Below are positions 47,607 through 61,756 of a stretch of DNA of 64,000 nucleotides, in pieces; positions within the stretch are counted from its first letter, which is position 1; each line of letters begins with the position of its first letter. The position numbers and the translations under genes are program-made. The stretch covers positions 124,001-188,000 of the forward strand of contig JAIVFJ010000066.1 of NCBI GenBank assembly GCA_025765615.1. The letters run 5' to 3'. Under the pieces are notes generated by a model. It ran no database searches. It had not been told where the DNA came from and saw nothing but the letters and a program-made list of their open reading frames with translations. The stretch is from Zopfochytrium polystomum. Its lineage: Eukaryota; Chytridiomycota; Chytridiomycetes; Chytridiales; Chytridiaceae.

Positions 47607-47838
47607 CAGCGTTCTTTACAGGCTTTCACCTCTGTCTGTTGGTCTCTCTTTCAGCTTTGTGTGTTTTTGATTTGTCTTCCCTTATTTATTTTCACGGCAC
47701 AAAAGGGGAAAGAAAGTTGAGAAGACAAGCCCCGGAAAGGAAACAAACACGGGCGACGGAAGCGCAGACCCTCCGTCGCTCTGTCCTTCACCCCCTCAGT
47801 CTCTCGGTCTCTCAGTCTCTCTCTCTCTCTCTCGCTCG

Positions 47839-48146
47839 TCAATTTGCGGGCATTGGAGGAGTCGCCGCTGCTCCTGCTGCTGCTGCTGTTGGGGCCGTCG
47901 GCGGCGGCGGTGGCGGCGGCGGCGCTGCGCCAGACCCAAACACGGCATCGACGCGACTTTTCCTGTCCCACTTCTTCACGCCTTGGTGCTTGAAGTACCA
48001 GACGCGGTGGAACGGGATCCAATCCTCGTTGTTGGTGTCCGCGCGGTTTTTGGCAAAGTCGCTCACTCGCATCTGTGATGGATCAATGATATTGTAAGCA
48101 AGCACAAAGGCGAACGACCCCATACACACAATCCCAAAAGAAAAGG

Positions 48147-48177
<31 letters not shown>

Positions 48178-51100
48178 AAGCATGAACAAAAACAGCAACA
48201 ACAATGGCTTCGCTTCACTCACTTCTTGAATTCCAGTGAAACGATCTTCGTAACCGACAATCCAGTCTTCGGCGTCGAACTGCGGGTCCCACATGATTCT
48301 GTCAAACACATCCTGGGATGTCCGCAATTTTTCGGTCGGTCCGCTCCGCTTTCCGCGGGAAGCGTCAGCGGCTTTCTTCTTGCCTTTCCCTTTTGGCTTT
48401 GACGACAGCTTCGTGCCATCTGACCCACTTTCGCCAGTTCTACCACCTTCGTCCTTCTCATCGGAAGTTTCCAACGCTGGAGCAGTGTGACGTGGGCGGC
48501 TTGCGCCCGAGGCGGCTTCAAGTCGAGGAAGGACGGTCCTAGCCGGCCTCGGATGGAGTGACTTGAGCCCCGCGGAGGACACATGGGCAACATGCACCCA
48601 CATGGCCGAGTCCGTGTATCCCTCCCAGTTCGTTGAAATGTCCGCAGAGAAGTTTATCAACGTTTCTTGAAAAGCGTTTTTCAAATCCTGAAGGGGGCGG
48701 GGGAAAGGATCAGTCCGGTCCCACAAGCCAAACACCACCAAAGTGAACCGACGAAACATGGTGACCAACCACTGCAGATTCCTGCTTGGATTCAGTGTCT
48801 TGCCTACGAGAAAGCCCAATGATATAAACAGCGGCAGAATCCTCACTGTCGTCCGACTCAACAAGAAGCTGCGGCCAAAACCGAGCACGAATATGTGGAC
48901 AGCGTCGCTCCAAGGTGCCAAACAATGACGGAATTCGAAGTTCGCATCGGGCAATTAGATTGTTCAGCTTCGTTTCGCTGGTCGCTTGGAGGTCGATTCG
49001 AATGCAAGACTCGAACCTTAAAGGCGGCATTAGTCAATCTCCGGAATGTATCCATGCAAGAGTTGATGGCACTTACGTCTCGGTAAAGTTGAACTCCTCG
49101 CATATTTTTTCCCACCACGCGCCACCTTCTCGAACGATTTCGGCTGCCCGCAATACCTCGTTCCTCCAAACCTCCCGCGCCGATAATGTGACTGCCCGAG
49201 TTACATTGACGCGCTTCAGAGCCGAGGATACGACTACCATGGGGTTTCGCGCGTCGACGACCGGCACGAGTGCCCCGGCTGTTCCGCCAACAACGATGCC
49301 AGCGACGTCGACAACGCATGGATCCTTCTCCCACTGGAATTCAGCGCAAAATCGGAAGAACGCAGCCGCGGCCGTTGGACCATCTGATATGGTAGCTTCA
49401 CCAGAATCAAGTCCAGCCATTGCACGTGCGAGAAGAAGCGACAGTGCGTGCGTGCACACCAAGCCCACCTTGGCGCTTGAGCCCGACCCGGACGCTCCGA
49501 CAGAATCTCCAGAAGGAACAGACAGGCCACGTCTGGAAGCCCAAAGACGAAGCAGTCGTGCTGCGAGACGGTATTGCGAAAGTCCGTCTTTTATCGCAGT
49601 CAAGGATTTTAAGATTCCCAGCACGTCCGCACGCGCCGACAAGGCCGACAGTGTCGCAGGTGGGAGAAACGGTTGCGGTGATGAGGATGGAGCTGAAGTG
49701 GAGAAAATAAACGAGTCTATCGTGATTGATGGGTTATCTGGGACTGGCAGAGGTAGGTAGCAGTACTGTAGCTGAACAGATACGTTGAAAATTCGAAGTT
49801 CGACCAATGGGATCTTTGCGTCCTGAACGATGCGGATAAGTTCAATAGTGGGATGATTCTTCAAAGACGTCGCAGGTTCGGCCGATGCAGTGTCGTCGCC
49901 CTCTCCGTCATCCTCTTCCTCTTTTTCCAGGTCCGAATCATAATCTTCACCAGAGACTAACGCAAAGAAGCGAACTGGGCTCAAAAGGCCGGCACACAAG
50001 ATGTCCAGATCCGAGTTTGTGCTGTAAGTACCCAGTGCAAAGGAACCGATGGGTTCAAAGCGAATGGGGCTTGCTCCGAATATTACGGTTAACACATGTT
50101 TAAGATGAAGGAATGCATCCAGGCGCAGTCTGTGGGCGTCACTGGACGGAACAGAGCGGTTGGCGACAAGAAAGTCGTACAGAGCCGGACCTGGAACAAG
50201 GCATTTTGTCAGTCTACATCCACACGCAGTCTTCTGCAAGCATACCTGCTGACTGATCCAACTCTGGTGATGGAGGTATCAATGGTGAAACAGACTGGGA
50301 GGGCGCATCTAATACAGGGCCGGGTTTCCCCCCATTGAGCAGGAGTTGGCATAATATTCCAAAATGATCCGATCCCACATTCCAGTCTCCGTTCTCCAAT
50401 TCATCTTGAACGGGCTCCCCGAAAAGTGCGCAGCCGGCAACTTGCACTCCGTCTGCAGCGAATTTGCCCTTAACAAGAACTCGATCGAGTCGCTTGCCAG
50501 GACGCCCGTCGTTTTTGCCCTGCGAGTCCCACACAGCCGCCGCTAAGGGGTTCCGAACGGGATCGAAAGTCAGCGGCGGGATGGCTGGAGCTTCCGCGTC
50601 CGCGGCCAGCATGTCTCTCCACGCATCTGCAAACCCGACGCTTGCTAATGCGTCCCGAGAAAACGCGGTTTCGCTGTCCGCGGCATTGAAATCACCCAGC
50701 ACCAGAATACGGTCTGTGGGGAAACTCGCGGCCGCGATGCGAGACCACTCCATCGCGCGGTCGGAAGATCGATCGCGGGAATAGTCGCTGATCAGATGCA
50801 CAACGACTGCAACCAAGTCCATTGACTGGAAATGGCAGACAAGTGGTGGGCGGGGCGAACCGCTCCCTTTGCCTGCTTTTTTCAGCTGGTAGAATCGGAA
50901 AGCATGCTTGGAAATGGTCATCAAAGAATTCGACGAATTGGCCATGGAGATCGACTGCGACAGGTAATATGATTTTTTAATCCAAGGCTGGCTTTGAATG
51001 AAGCGTACAAAGGCAGGTGACACTTCTTGTAGTGCAATGATATCTGGACCGGCAGACTCAAGCTCATTGGCGATTCGGTGATACCGACCGACTTCATCGT

Positions 51101-52326
51101 AGTTCGTTGGATCATTTCCATCTGTTAGAATGTTGTACGTGAGTATCGTTGGACCAGCCAAGGAAGCTGATGATCCCCTCGAGTCAACATTGGAAAGGCG
51201 AATCCAACTTTGGGAGACCTCATCGAATGTGAACGGCTGTGGTGAACAGTGGCAGGCAGGCCGGCACAAAATTAGAAATCCAGTCGAAGCAAAAACTGCA
51301 GACAACCAACTCACCATTTCCCAGAGGGCTGTTTCCGAACTCGCCATGGGTGACAAAGTCGTTGCACTGTACGTTCGAGAAGATGACCCTTTCTCAAGCC
51401 TCAACGGAATGGAGTCTAACAGATCACTCAGTGGAGCAGGGCGCGGAAAGACGAGATCCAGATCAGGGACACGCTGATAAAATGAGCCTTTTCCGTGCCC
51501 CTTGACCATCACACACAATCTGTCCATCACAAACGAGTGAGAACCCGCGTCGAAGGAACCATTTCCAAAGAAGCTTTTCTTTATGCGAGCGACAATCGAC
51601 TCCACGTTACGCACGCCTTTGACAGGGTTCGCCAGAGTCAAGTGCGGTCGGAAAGATGGGTGCGCGTCGCCGTCATCCTCATTCCCATCGTGGTCGCCTT
51701 TCGCCTCGTCATCCATCAACGCCCCTGTTGCGCCAACTCCTGGCCGCTTTGAGGCAAGAAATGATTCGACAGCAGCAGCCAGGCGCGGTTGCAGATCCTT
51801 TAGGAGCCGAGTCCCCGCCGCATTCTCGTCGGGTTCCAGGACGATTGTGCTGGATGACTTGTGCTTGAAGACAGCCACGCGATCAAGAAGGAGCTGCAGC
51901 GCGTCTGGAGAGGATGGCTGGGGCATGCTCGCGACGACTGGCTGCAGAATTCCATGCAGCTCGGCGGGGGTGATCAAATCAACCGGCAACGTTGTTGGCG
52001 GTAAAACGGTGAGGTGCGGAGGCCTGTTGTGTTGTAAGAGTAAGGTTCAGGTTCGTGCAATCCTTTTCGTTGACGCAGGGCAGGCTGTCGGGGCGCAAAA
52101 ATGGGGGAGTCAGAGCGTACCATCGAGAAACGGCGCGATCGTGCGGTCTTCTGAACGATTGAATGCGGCCAACGAGGTCAAGATCGTCGTCGTCGCCGTC
52201 GCCTACGGGGGAAGAAGCAGCAGGTGCGGCGGCCTCGGCCTCGGCTGCAGAGAGGAAGGGAGGAAGGAGTACACAAACTGTGATGGTCGCGACGTCGGCC
52301 ATATCAGCCGATGATGGGTCGCTCAT
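47839..52326 (-). CDS. RNA end-processing fusion: 2H phosphoesterase + EEP + PAP-like NTase + MJ1316
   Basis: Probably senses and repairs or processes RNA ends, especially 2',3'-cyclic phosphates. Exons: 52121-52326, 52023-51315, 51236-50246, 50190-49077, 49016-48223 (containing one further uncertain intron near 48780-48835) and 48072-47839. In order: 2H/LigT-like domain with both HxT motifs (WPPHLTVL, created by the first splice, and FRPHLTLA); EEP nuclease (TYNILTDG, ALQEVS, GDFNAADS, LDRVL, GSDHFG); nucleotidyltransferase (IGSFALGTYSTNSDLD), where the expected third Asp reads VSVQLQYC; and MJ1316/DUF504 (DVFDRIMWDP, DWIPFHRVWYF, RVDAVFGSG). About 1,370 aa. I recall MJ1316 fusions from studies of RNA repair systems, but cannot check this exact order. 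Confidence 0.85.
48147..48175 (+). repeat. poly(A) run inside an intron (poly-T in the gene)
   Basis: It lies in the intron 48073-48222 of the RNA-repair fusion gene, near its 5' part. Confidence 0.85.
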
Positions 52327-52377
52327 GCTTCCTTTTTTTGCTGTTGGGGTTGGTGTTTAGAGTGTGTTGTTTGTGGA

Positions 52378-52440
52378 GCGCGTGCGAGTGTGTGCGAGTG
52401 TGTGCGAGTGTGTGTGTGTGTGTGTGTCTGTGTGCGAGTG
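52378..52440 (+). repeat. GT-rich microsatellite upstream of the RNA-repair gene
   Basis: (GTGTGCGA)n grading into (GT)n. 52327-52791 otherwise shows only a T15 run at about 52543 and no gene. Confidence 0.85.
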
Positions 52441-52791
52441 TTGCAAGATACGATCGCTATGCAGTTGGGCCTCTTATACGCCGGGGGGGGTGAGGTCGAG
52501 GTGTCGGAGCCCCTGGGGCCAAGTCGCTTTCTTTGGTTCTATTTTTTTTTTTTTTTTTCTTTCAAATTTTGTGCTATTGTGATACACAAATGCTGGCTGT
52601 CTTTGCTGTCTTCTCGACTTTTTCCTTTTTTGCTTCGAATTTTCTTTCCTTTAAATGTAATATCTTTCGTTCATCGGTGCCACCAGGAAATGGAACAAAG
52701 ACAGCCCACCCCAAAAACCTTGCACGGTGCTCCTTGCGCGCGATGTTCAAGAATAAAAAAAGTGTAATGATGGATCGAAAGACCGGACAGC

Positions 52792-54926
<2,135 letters not shown>

Positions 54927-55189
54927 TGTTCGCAGAAGACAGAGGCAAGGCGTCAAAAAAGAATTGGGGTGTTAAATATCGGACGAGCGGATGCAAGAGG
55001 AAGTGAGGAGATAAGCGGGGGGGTGGTGAGCGGTTGCGGGACGGTTTGGAGGCGCGGGAGAAGGGAGGAGAGGACAAGAGAGAGGCGAGGCGCGACCGCG
55101 GCTGTGATGGGGAGGCGATGTTGAGATTTCGTTCTCAGATTGAAACCGCAGGCTCTTGCCCTCTGTGTCTGTCTCTCTCTCTCTCTCTG

Positions 55190-55250
<61 letters not shown>

Positions 55251-55676
55251 GCTCTCTCTCTCCGTCTCTGTCTCGCTCCCTCTACCAACAGTAAGTTACC
55301 TCCGTCGGTGGTGCTAGGGAAAGTGTGTCGGCGGTGCACAACTCACGCAAGACTCACTTACCTTGCTGCGCCGGGGCTGTCGGCCTGCATTGCGTTCGGC
55401 AGCAAACACATCACGATGGGAGGGGGTAGGATCCTTGGTAATGATTGAGTTGCGGGTTCCAGCTGATTGGATTCTCAAAAGTTACTTGCTCTTGGTTTCT
55501 GTTGCTGTTCGGAAGCCTTGGTAAAGTCACTTTCGCACTTTTTTTATTTTTTTATTTTATTTTATTTTTTTTTAGGTCCTTGCTATCGCAATGGTAGCTT
55601 GAAGAAACCTTGTCAGTTGTCACCCTTGAACTGTCGCTGCCGCGCCGTCCCCGCTGCTTCTCCTTTTTCAACTTGC

Positions 55677-55715
<39 letters not shown>

Positions 55716-56155
55716 CCGAAAATCCCCATCGCCTAAAACCAACCAACCAACCAAGACCAATCTTCGTCCCTCCTTGCTTCATCTTGACGTTGTTGCTGTT
55801 GGGCCATCGCGCGCCGTCACCGACTGGGAACCGACGAGAGAGGAGAGGAGAGGAAACGAAAGAAACCAATCATATCTGCTGCAGCACTCACAGCTCTCAC
55901 CTTCGAGTTAACGTAACAAACTGTTTGGCATTGCCGGACGCTCTTTGGAAAAAGAAAAGAAAGAAAAAAAGCAAAAAAAAAAAACAAAACCGGACGGGAG
56001 AAGAGTGCGCACCAAAACGAACACATCAGCGCCGACGGACACCTGTCCGAAACCGCTTCGAAATCAACAACAAAAAAAAAAAAAAAAAAAGGCTGGTGAG
56101 TGGCAGCAGTGTGTGTTACATACTGCACACACTACGCACACTACGCGCACACACA

Positions 56156-56206
<51 letters not shown>

Positions 56207-56217
56207 CACTCCCACCC
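54927..56217. other. low-complexity intergenic region
   Basis: Contains (CT)n at about 55167-55265, poly(A) at 55678-55710, AT-rich runs, a further A18 tract at about 56073 and (CA)n at 56145-56205. No gene is supported between the kinase promoter and the 3' end of the ABC transporter. Confidence 0.8.
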
Positions 56218-59200
56218 TTAATGCGACTCGACCTCCAAGTCCTGCTGCATGGCCAGCTCGTAGTACATGCCCCTCTTGTTGTACAGTTCCTGGTGCGTGC
56301 CCGCTTCCGCAACGCGGCCCTCCTTCAGCACGTAAATGACATCGGCGTGCTGGATGGTCGACAGCCTGTGCGCGATGGAGACAGTCGTGCGTCCCTTGGC
56401 TGCCGCGTCGAGCGCGCGCTGGACCACCTTTTCGGACTCGGCGTCCAGCGCAGACGTGGCCTCGTCGAGGAGGAGGACCTTTGGGTTCCTGACTAACGCG
56501 CGCGCGATGGCAATCCGCTGCTTCTGGCCGCCGGACAGCTGCCCGCCCTTTGCCCCCACCCGCGTGGCGTAGCAGTCGGGCAGGGACGTCACAAAGTCGT
56601 GGATGTTGGCCGCACGCGCGGCGCGCTCGATCTCGGCGCGGGACGGCGCCGTCGCGCACCCAAACGCAATGTTCTCTTCAATCGACGCGTCAAACAGGTT
56701 CGGCTCCTGCGAGACGAGCCCGACCACGTCGCGGTATGCGCCAATGTTGAAGCTGCGGATGTCCCTGCCGTCCAGCAGGACCTGCCCGTGCGCCGGGTCG
56801 TAGAAGCGCTCCAGGAGCCCGATCGTCGTCGACTTGCCGCATCCGGACGACCCGACCAGCGCAACAAACTGGCCCGGTTTGATCTTGATATTGAGCCCGC
56901 GGAGGACGCGGACCGACGGGCGCGTCGGGTAGACGAACTTGACGTCGCGGAACTCGATCTCGCCTTTAACCTGGCCCAAGGTGATGGGCTCTCCCTCCGG
57001 CGAGGACGAGTCGATCGGGGGTTCGCGTTCCAGAATTCGGAGAATAGCTTCGGCCGACGCTAGCGCCTTTGTAATGTCCGGAACGAACGAGAAAATGCGG
57101 CCGGCAGACATGGACCCAAACATCACTGCCATGAATATAATAAAGAACGACTGGGGGAGACGGGTAAGAAGCACGAGGGAAGGAAGGAGATAGGGAGGGT
57201 TAACCAAAACGCAAAGGTACGTCTGAAGAGAAAACAACTGATGGATGCTTTCTTCGAGTACCTTGATGTTGTAACCCTCAAATGCGATAAGCCGTCCACC
57301 GTACCAAAACACAAGGGCGTTTCCCAAAAAGTTGGCGCACTGGGAAAACGAGTAGGCGAGGGTATTGACCGTTGCATTGCGGAATCCGTCTTTCAGCGGC
57401 TGGGCGAGGAGAGCGAGGTATCGAGCGTGGACTTTGCCCTCGGTTGTGAGACTCTGGACAGTTCGGATGGCCGCAACGGACTCTGTGGCGACTTGAGCCG
57501 AGCGCTCGTAGGCCTTCTTTGCCTTGTCGTGGAAGTAGTTGAGGATCAGCATGCGAACGGCGCCGGCGGTGATTAGGATGGGAATCAGGACGCAGGCGAC
57601 GATGGTGAGCTTCCAGCCGTATGCGAAGCCAATGGCGAGGCCGCCAAACACGGTGATGAAAAGCTGCACAATGTTGCCGAGAGTGACGCCCGCTGCGCCT
57701 TGCACCTGCTGGGCATCGGACGAGAGGTTGGACGTCAGCGACCCGGTGGTATGGGAGTCATCGTCAAAGAACGCAATGTCTTGGCGCAGCAGGGCAACGA
57801 AGAGCTTGTGGCGGACGCGTTCGGTTAGCAACTCGTTGGCGAGGGCGAACATCCAGTTCTGAAACAGGTTTGAGATTGCGGCGCAGGCAGCAATGACGAT
57901 GAACATGGAGGACCAGAAATGCAAATCCTTGTCCCGCTCGTCTTGCGGCTTGCTGAACGCCTCGAGGATAGAGCCGAACAAGACCGCGAACACGGGAATA
58001 ACCATACCAGCGAGAGACGCACCAAAGATACCACCAATGTTGTACTTCAAGTCAGGCTGACTGAGGTGAGCTATTTGCTGAATGATGTACATCTGCGGGG
58101 GAAAGGCGAACCGCGGAATTAGCGATATTCCAAACTTATCGTGCAATGGAAAGGGAACGAGCTTTTAATAGCCACCTTTTTCATCTTGGGTTGTCCGTTA
58201 TTCTCCACATCCGTACTGCTCCATTTGGAAGAGCGTATCGACTTCCTGTCGGATTTTGATGTTGAGAACCACTCTGCTTTATCGTCGGCGGGTTTTGTTG
58301 GGCCGGCAACCACGTCGTCGTCGTGGCGTTCCTGCTCGCTTTCGTCCTCCTTGTTATCTTCTTGATGCAGCTGCTGAGCGTCAACAAGTGCCTTGTACAT
58401 TCCACCGAGCGCGACAAGCTCCTCGTGCGTACCCTGCTCAATAACTTCGCCCTTGACCATGCATACAATCATGTCAGCATGCCGGACGGTGGACAGACGG
58501 TGCGCAATGACGATAGTCGTTCTGCCCTTTGCGGCATTGTCCAGAGCGGCCTGGACGATCCGTTCGGAAGTGGTGTCGAGCGCAGAAGTGGCTTCATCCA
58601 AAAGCAAAATCTTTGGGTTCTTGACGATGGCACGTGCGATGGCGATGCGCTGCTTTTGGCCGCCCGAGAGCAGCAGACCGCGCTCGCCGACTTGGGTATC
58701 GTAGCCCATGGGAAGCTTGAGGATAAAGTCGTGAGCATTTGCCATTTTGCAGGCCGCCATGATAAGGTCAAGCTTGGTGTTAGCCGCTGCAAACTCGTGG
58801 ACGGTGCCGGTCAGGCCGAGGGCGACGTTTTCGGCAACAGTGCCTTCAAAGAGTGTCGGCTCCTGCTGGACATAGCCAATCTGTCGGCGAAGCCAAGTGA
58901 TGTTGAGTTCCGTGATCCGCTGGCCGTCGAGAAAGATATCGCCAGCTTGAGCGTCGTAGAAGCGTTCCAGGAGCTGAATGATAGTAGACTTGCCCGAACC
59001 GGACTGGCCGACGAGGGCGACCGTCGTTCCAGGCTCCACGGTCAGATTCATCTTCTTTAGGATTTTCACGTCGGGCCGGTTGGGGTATGTGAACTCGACG
59101 TCACGAAGGACGATGCGGCCGCGGACCTGACCGTCTTCGATTTTCTTGCCGGTGGTGTTGAGCGCATCGATCGAGGGGACGCGGTCGAGGGTCGCAAAGA

Positions 59201-60580
59201 TCTTTGTGCCAGCCCCGACGCCGTACGCAAAGGCTTGCAGTTCTGGTGCAATCTGGCCGAGGGAGAATGCACCGATAAGAACGGCGAAAATCACGTTGGT
59301 GACGGTTCCCGCATCGACGCTGTTGTCCTTCAAGAGCACGGAACCGTAGTAGAACGCAAGTGAATACGTGAGGTAGATGAACATGAACAGCAGCGAGAGA
59401 CCAATGCCCGTAACAAGAGCTTTCTTGACACCGGCTTTGCGTGCGTCACCAATGCGTGCTGCGTACTTGTTGGCCTGCTTGTTTTGACCGTTGAACGCAG
59501 TGACGGTGCGGACCGAGGAGAAAGTTTCCTCCGCGACGTTTCCGGCCAGCGAGTAAAGCCGTAGTATTTCAGCCTGAAGACGTCCAGCAAACATGCTCAT
59601 GACAAATATGCACATGCCGATGCACGGAAGCGCAACAAGAAGCACGCCCGTGAGTTTGGCGTTGCGCCAAAAAGCAACCGCAAATGCGGCAATTAACGTA
59701 AAGATGTGTGATGCGGCGATGGGAATCTTGTCAGATATGGCATCTTGAATGAGGAGAATGTCGCTCGTAATTCGCGTTGCGAGCTCCCCAGCTCCTTCAT
59801 GGTCGTGCCAGCCAATATCCTGTCGGAGAACAGCGCGCAAGTACTCTTGCCGGATTCGGTGAGATTGCTTTTCTCCGAGCGCGACAAAGATTGACATATA
59901 GATATCTAAAAATGCGAATCGACGAATATAGCCGACGGAGTCTGTAAGACTTTGCTAAAAAGTTAAGTGTTTACAAACTCACAGGTTGCGCAAAAAGTTA
60001 CGACTGCCAGATACAAGAACCACTTTGTGTTGTCGACAACGCTCGACATGAGATTTTCTTGCCACAGCGCAAACTGTTCTGGACTTGGGTCGGCGGGGAC
60101 TATGAACGTGTTGATCAAGTTCCCTGTCAAAACGCTGTGACAAGAGCAGTTGGACTTCACGCTCAAATCGGGTGACAATCAAAGAGAAGGCATACGTCGT
60201 AAGAGGGGTTGTACAACCGGAGACAAAAGCCATTAAAAGTCCCAAAACCATAAGACTGATATCCGTGGGAGTTGCGAAGCGAAACAAGTTCTTGAGTGAT
60301 TCCACGACGAGAAAGAATTATAAAGAGAAGATGCAATAATGCACGACGTTATGCGACTTACGAAAAAGCTGATACCCTTCCTTTCATCCGTAGAGGCAGT
60401 GGACCCAAGACCTTCTTCCACGTCTCCTTTGGCGGGCTTTGCCGGCGAGGGACCGCTGCCAGTGCGAGAGCTGTTGGAGCGACGTGGAGGACTCTCAGCG
60501 ACATGCGGGCCGAAGTCGACGTCTGTGAAGCTGTCCCTATCAATGTGGGATGCGCCCACTGCTGATGCCGATGCCGCCAT
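56218..60580 (-). CDS. ABCB/MDR full ABC transporter
   Basis: ATP-driven efflux pump with layout (TMD-NBD)x2. Exons: 60362-60580, 60161-60290, 59983-60123, 58176-59941, 57262-58092 and 56218-57150; 1339 aa, phases all consistent. The intron at 60124-60160 is only 37 nt and restores FERNLINTF. NBD1: Walker A GQSGSGKST, signature LSGGQKQ, Walker B ILLLDEATSALD. NBD2: GSSGCGKST, LSGGQKQ and VLLLDEATSALD. Both NBDs therefore look catalytically complete. The N-terminus is cytosolic and Ser/Pro-rich. The family includes P-glycoprotein and a-factor exporters; the substrate cannot be told from sequence. Confidence 0.96.
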
Positions 60581-60653
60581 GGTCAAAATGGGTCTGGTCT
60601 GTTGCCTCCCTGATATTTCTTCGCCTCTCGCGAATTATTTTTGAGAAAGAGAG

Positions 60654-60661
60654 AGTGAGAT

Positions 60662-60738
<77 letters not shown>
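60654..60738 (+). repeat. (GA)n-(GT)n compound microsatellite
   Basis: It lies just upstream of the ABC transporter start. It might influence promoter structure, but there is no direct evidence. Confidence 0.9.
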
Positions 60739-60739
<1 letters not shown>

Positions 60740-60912
60740 CGATGAACTTGTGTCCGTGTGAAAGCTATTTATAGCGACAGGCTCGAATGGACGGAAGTTA
60801 GGGCAATAAATTTTTCATGGAGAGGCAAGACGAAAATAGCAGAGCGGAAAGTGGTGAGAGGCAGAGAGCGACAGAGTGTGTCGATGACTGAACGCGAAGA
60901 CAGACGCCACAT

Positions 60913-61326
60913 TTGCTGCAGAGAAATATAAGCGCCAATTCCGACTACGCCCAGGACACAAACAGCCAACTCCCCACAACTTCCGTCCGTTCCGTCCCTT
61001 TCTTCCCCCCCGCACATCCGTCGGCACGGTTTCGCCCTCGGGATTGTCTTGTCGACGCGGAAAGACGTGACAGGGAGGGAATGGCGGGTAGTACCATCTG
61101 CACACCCCTTATCGGGAAGTGTGGCATCGGGGTAAGTCTTCGCGAAGAAGCGAAGTCAAAAAAACTCGACCAAAAAAAGATACTAGATTTGCGATTTGCG
61201 AAAACGAAAATAACGGCAACGTCGAAAACTTCGTCCTGCAAGAGGACGACTATTCTTTCTTTCTCCACGGCACTCGCCGATGGGACAATTTTGGATTCCC
61301 TCGCCGTTGTCGACATGCGGCCGTGA
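60913..61326 (+). CDS. hypothetical ORF, unsupported
   Basis: 137 codons with no motif. A GTAAGT at about 61131 could be a donor after GKCGIG, leading to another frame. Kept only because it is the best open frame in the 1-kb gap. Low confidence. Confidence 0.2.
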   Translation: MLQRNISANSDYAQDTNSQLPTTSVRSVPFFPPAHPSARFRPRDCLVDAERRDREGMAGSTICTPLIGKCGIGVSLREEAKSKKLDQKKILDLRFAKTKITATSKTSSCKRTTILSFSTALADGTILDSLAVVDMRP

Positions 61327-61756
61327 AACCGGGCGCCGCTTCAAACTCTGAAACTGGCAACCCCCCTCTGCTCATAGATTGAAAATCGAAATGAAATGGG
61401 GCTCAATTCGCGGAAGCGGATTCTTGCAACAGATTGTACTCTAGGTTCTTAGTTCACGTGGTGGATCAACAAAAAAAAAAGGACCAGACAAGCACGTTGC
61501 ATGGGCGGAGCGAAAATGAGAAAGGCGCGGGAATGACGATGAATCGAAAAAGAGAGAGAGAGAAATGTAGTTGCTGGTTCATGCTCGGATATAAGGATTA
61601 CGCAGTGCTTCGCTTTAAACAGATAGGCAAAAGAAGAATCGTTGCAGTCAGGCGGTGGAAAGAAGAGAAATGGGATGCATCGCAAGTCGATAAATAAGGT
61701 GGGAAAATATTCGCCGAAGGCCAACACGTAAAAGACGTACGGCGCGAAGGTGACTT

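Noticed and set aside
55610..56221. Lys/His/Thr-rich plus ORF
   Set aside because: It is a translation of poly(A) and (CA)n microsatellites.
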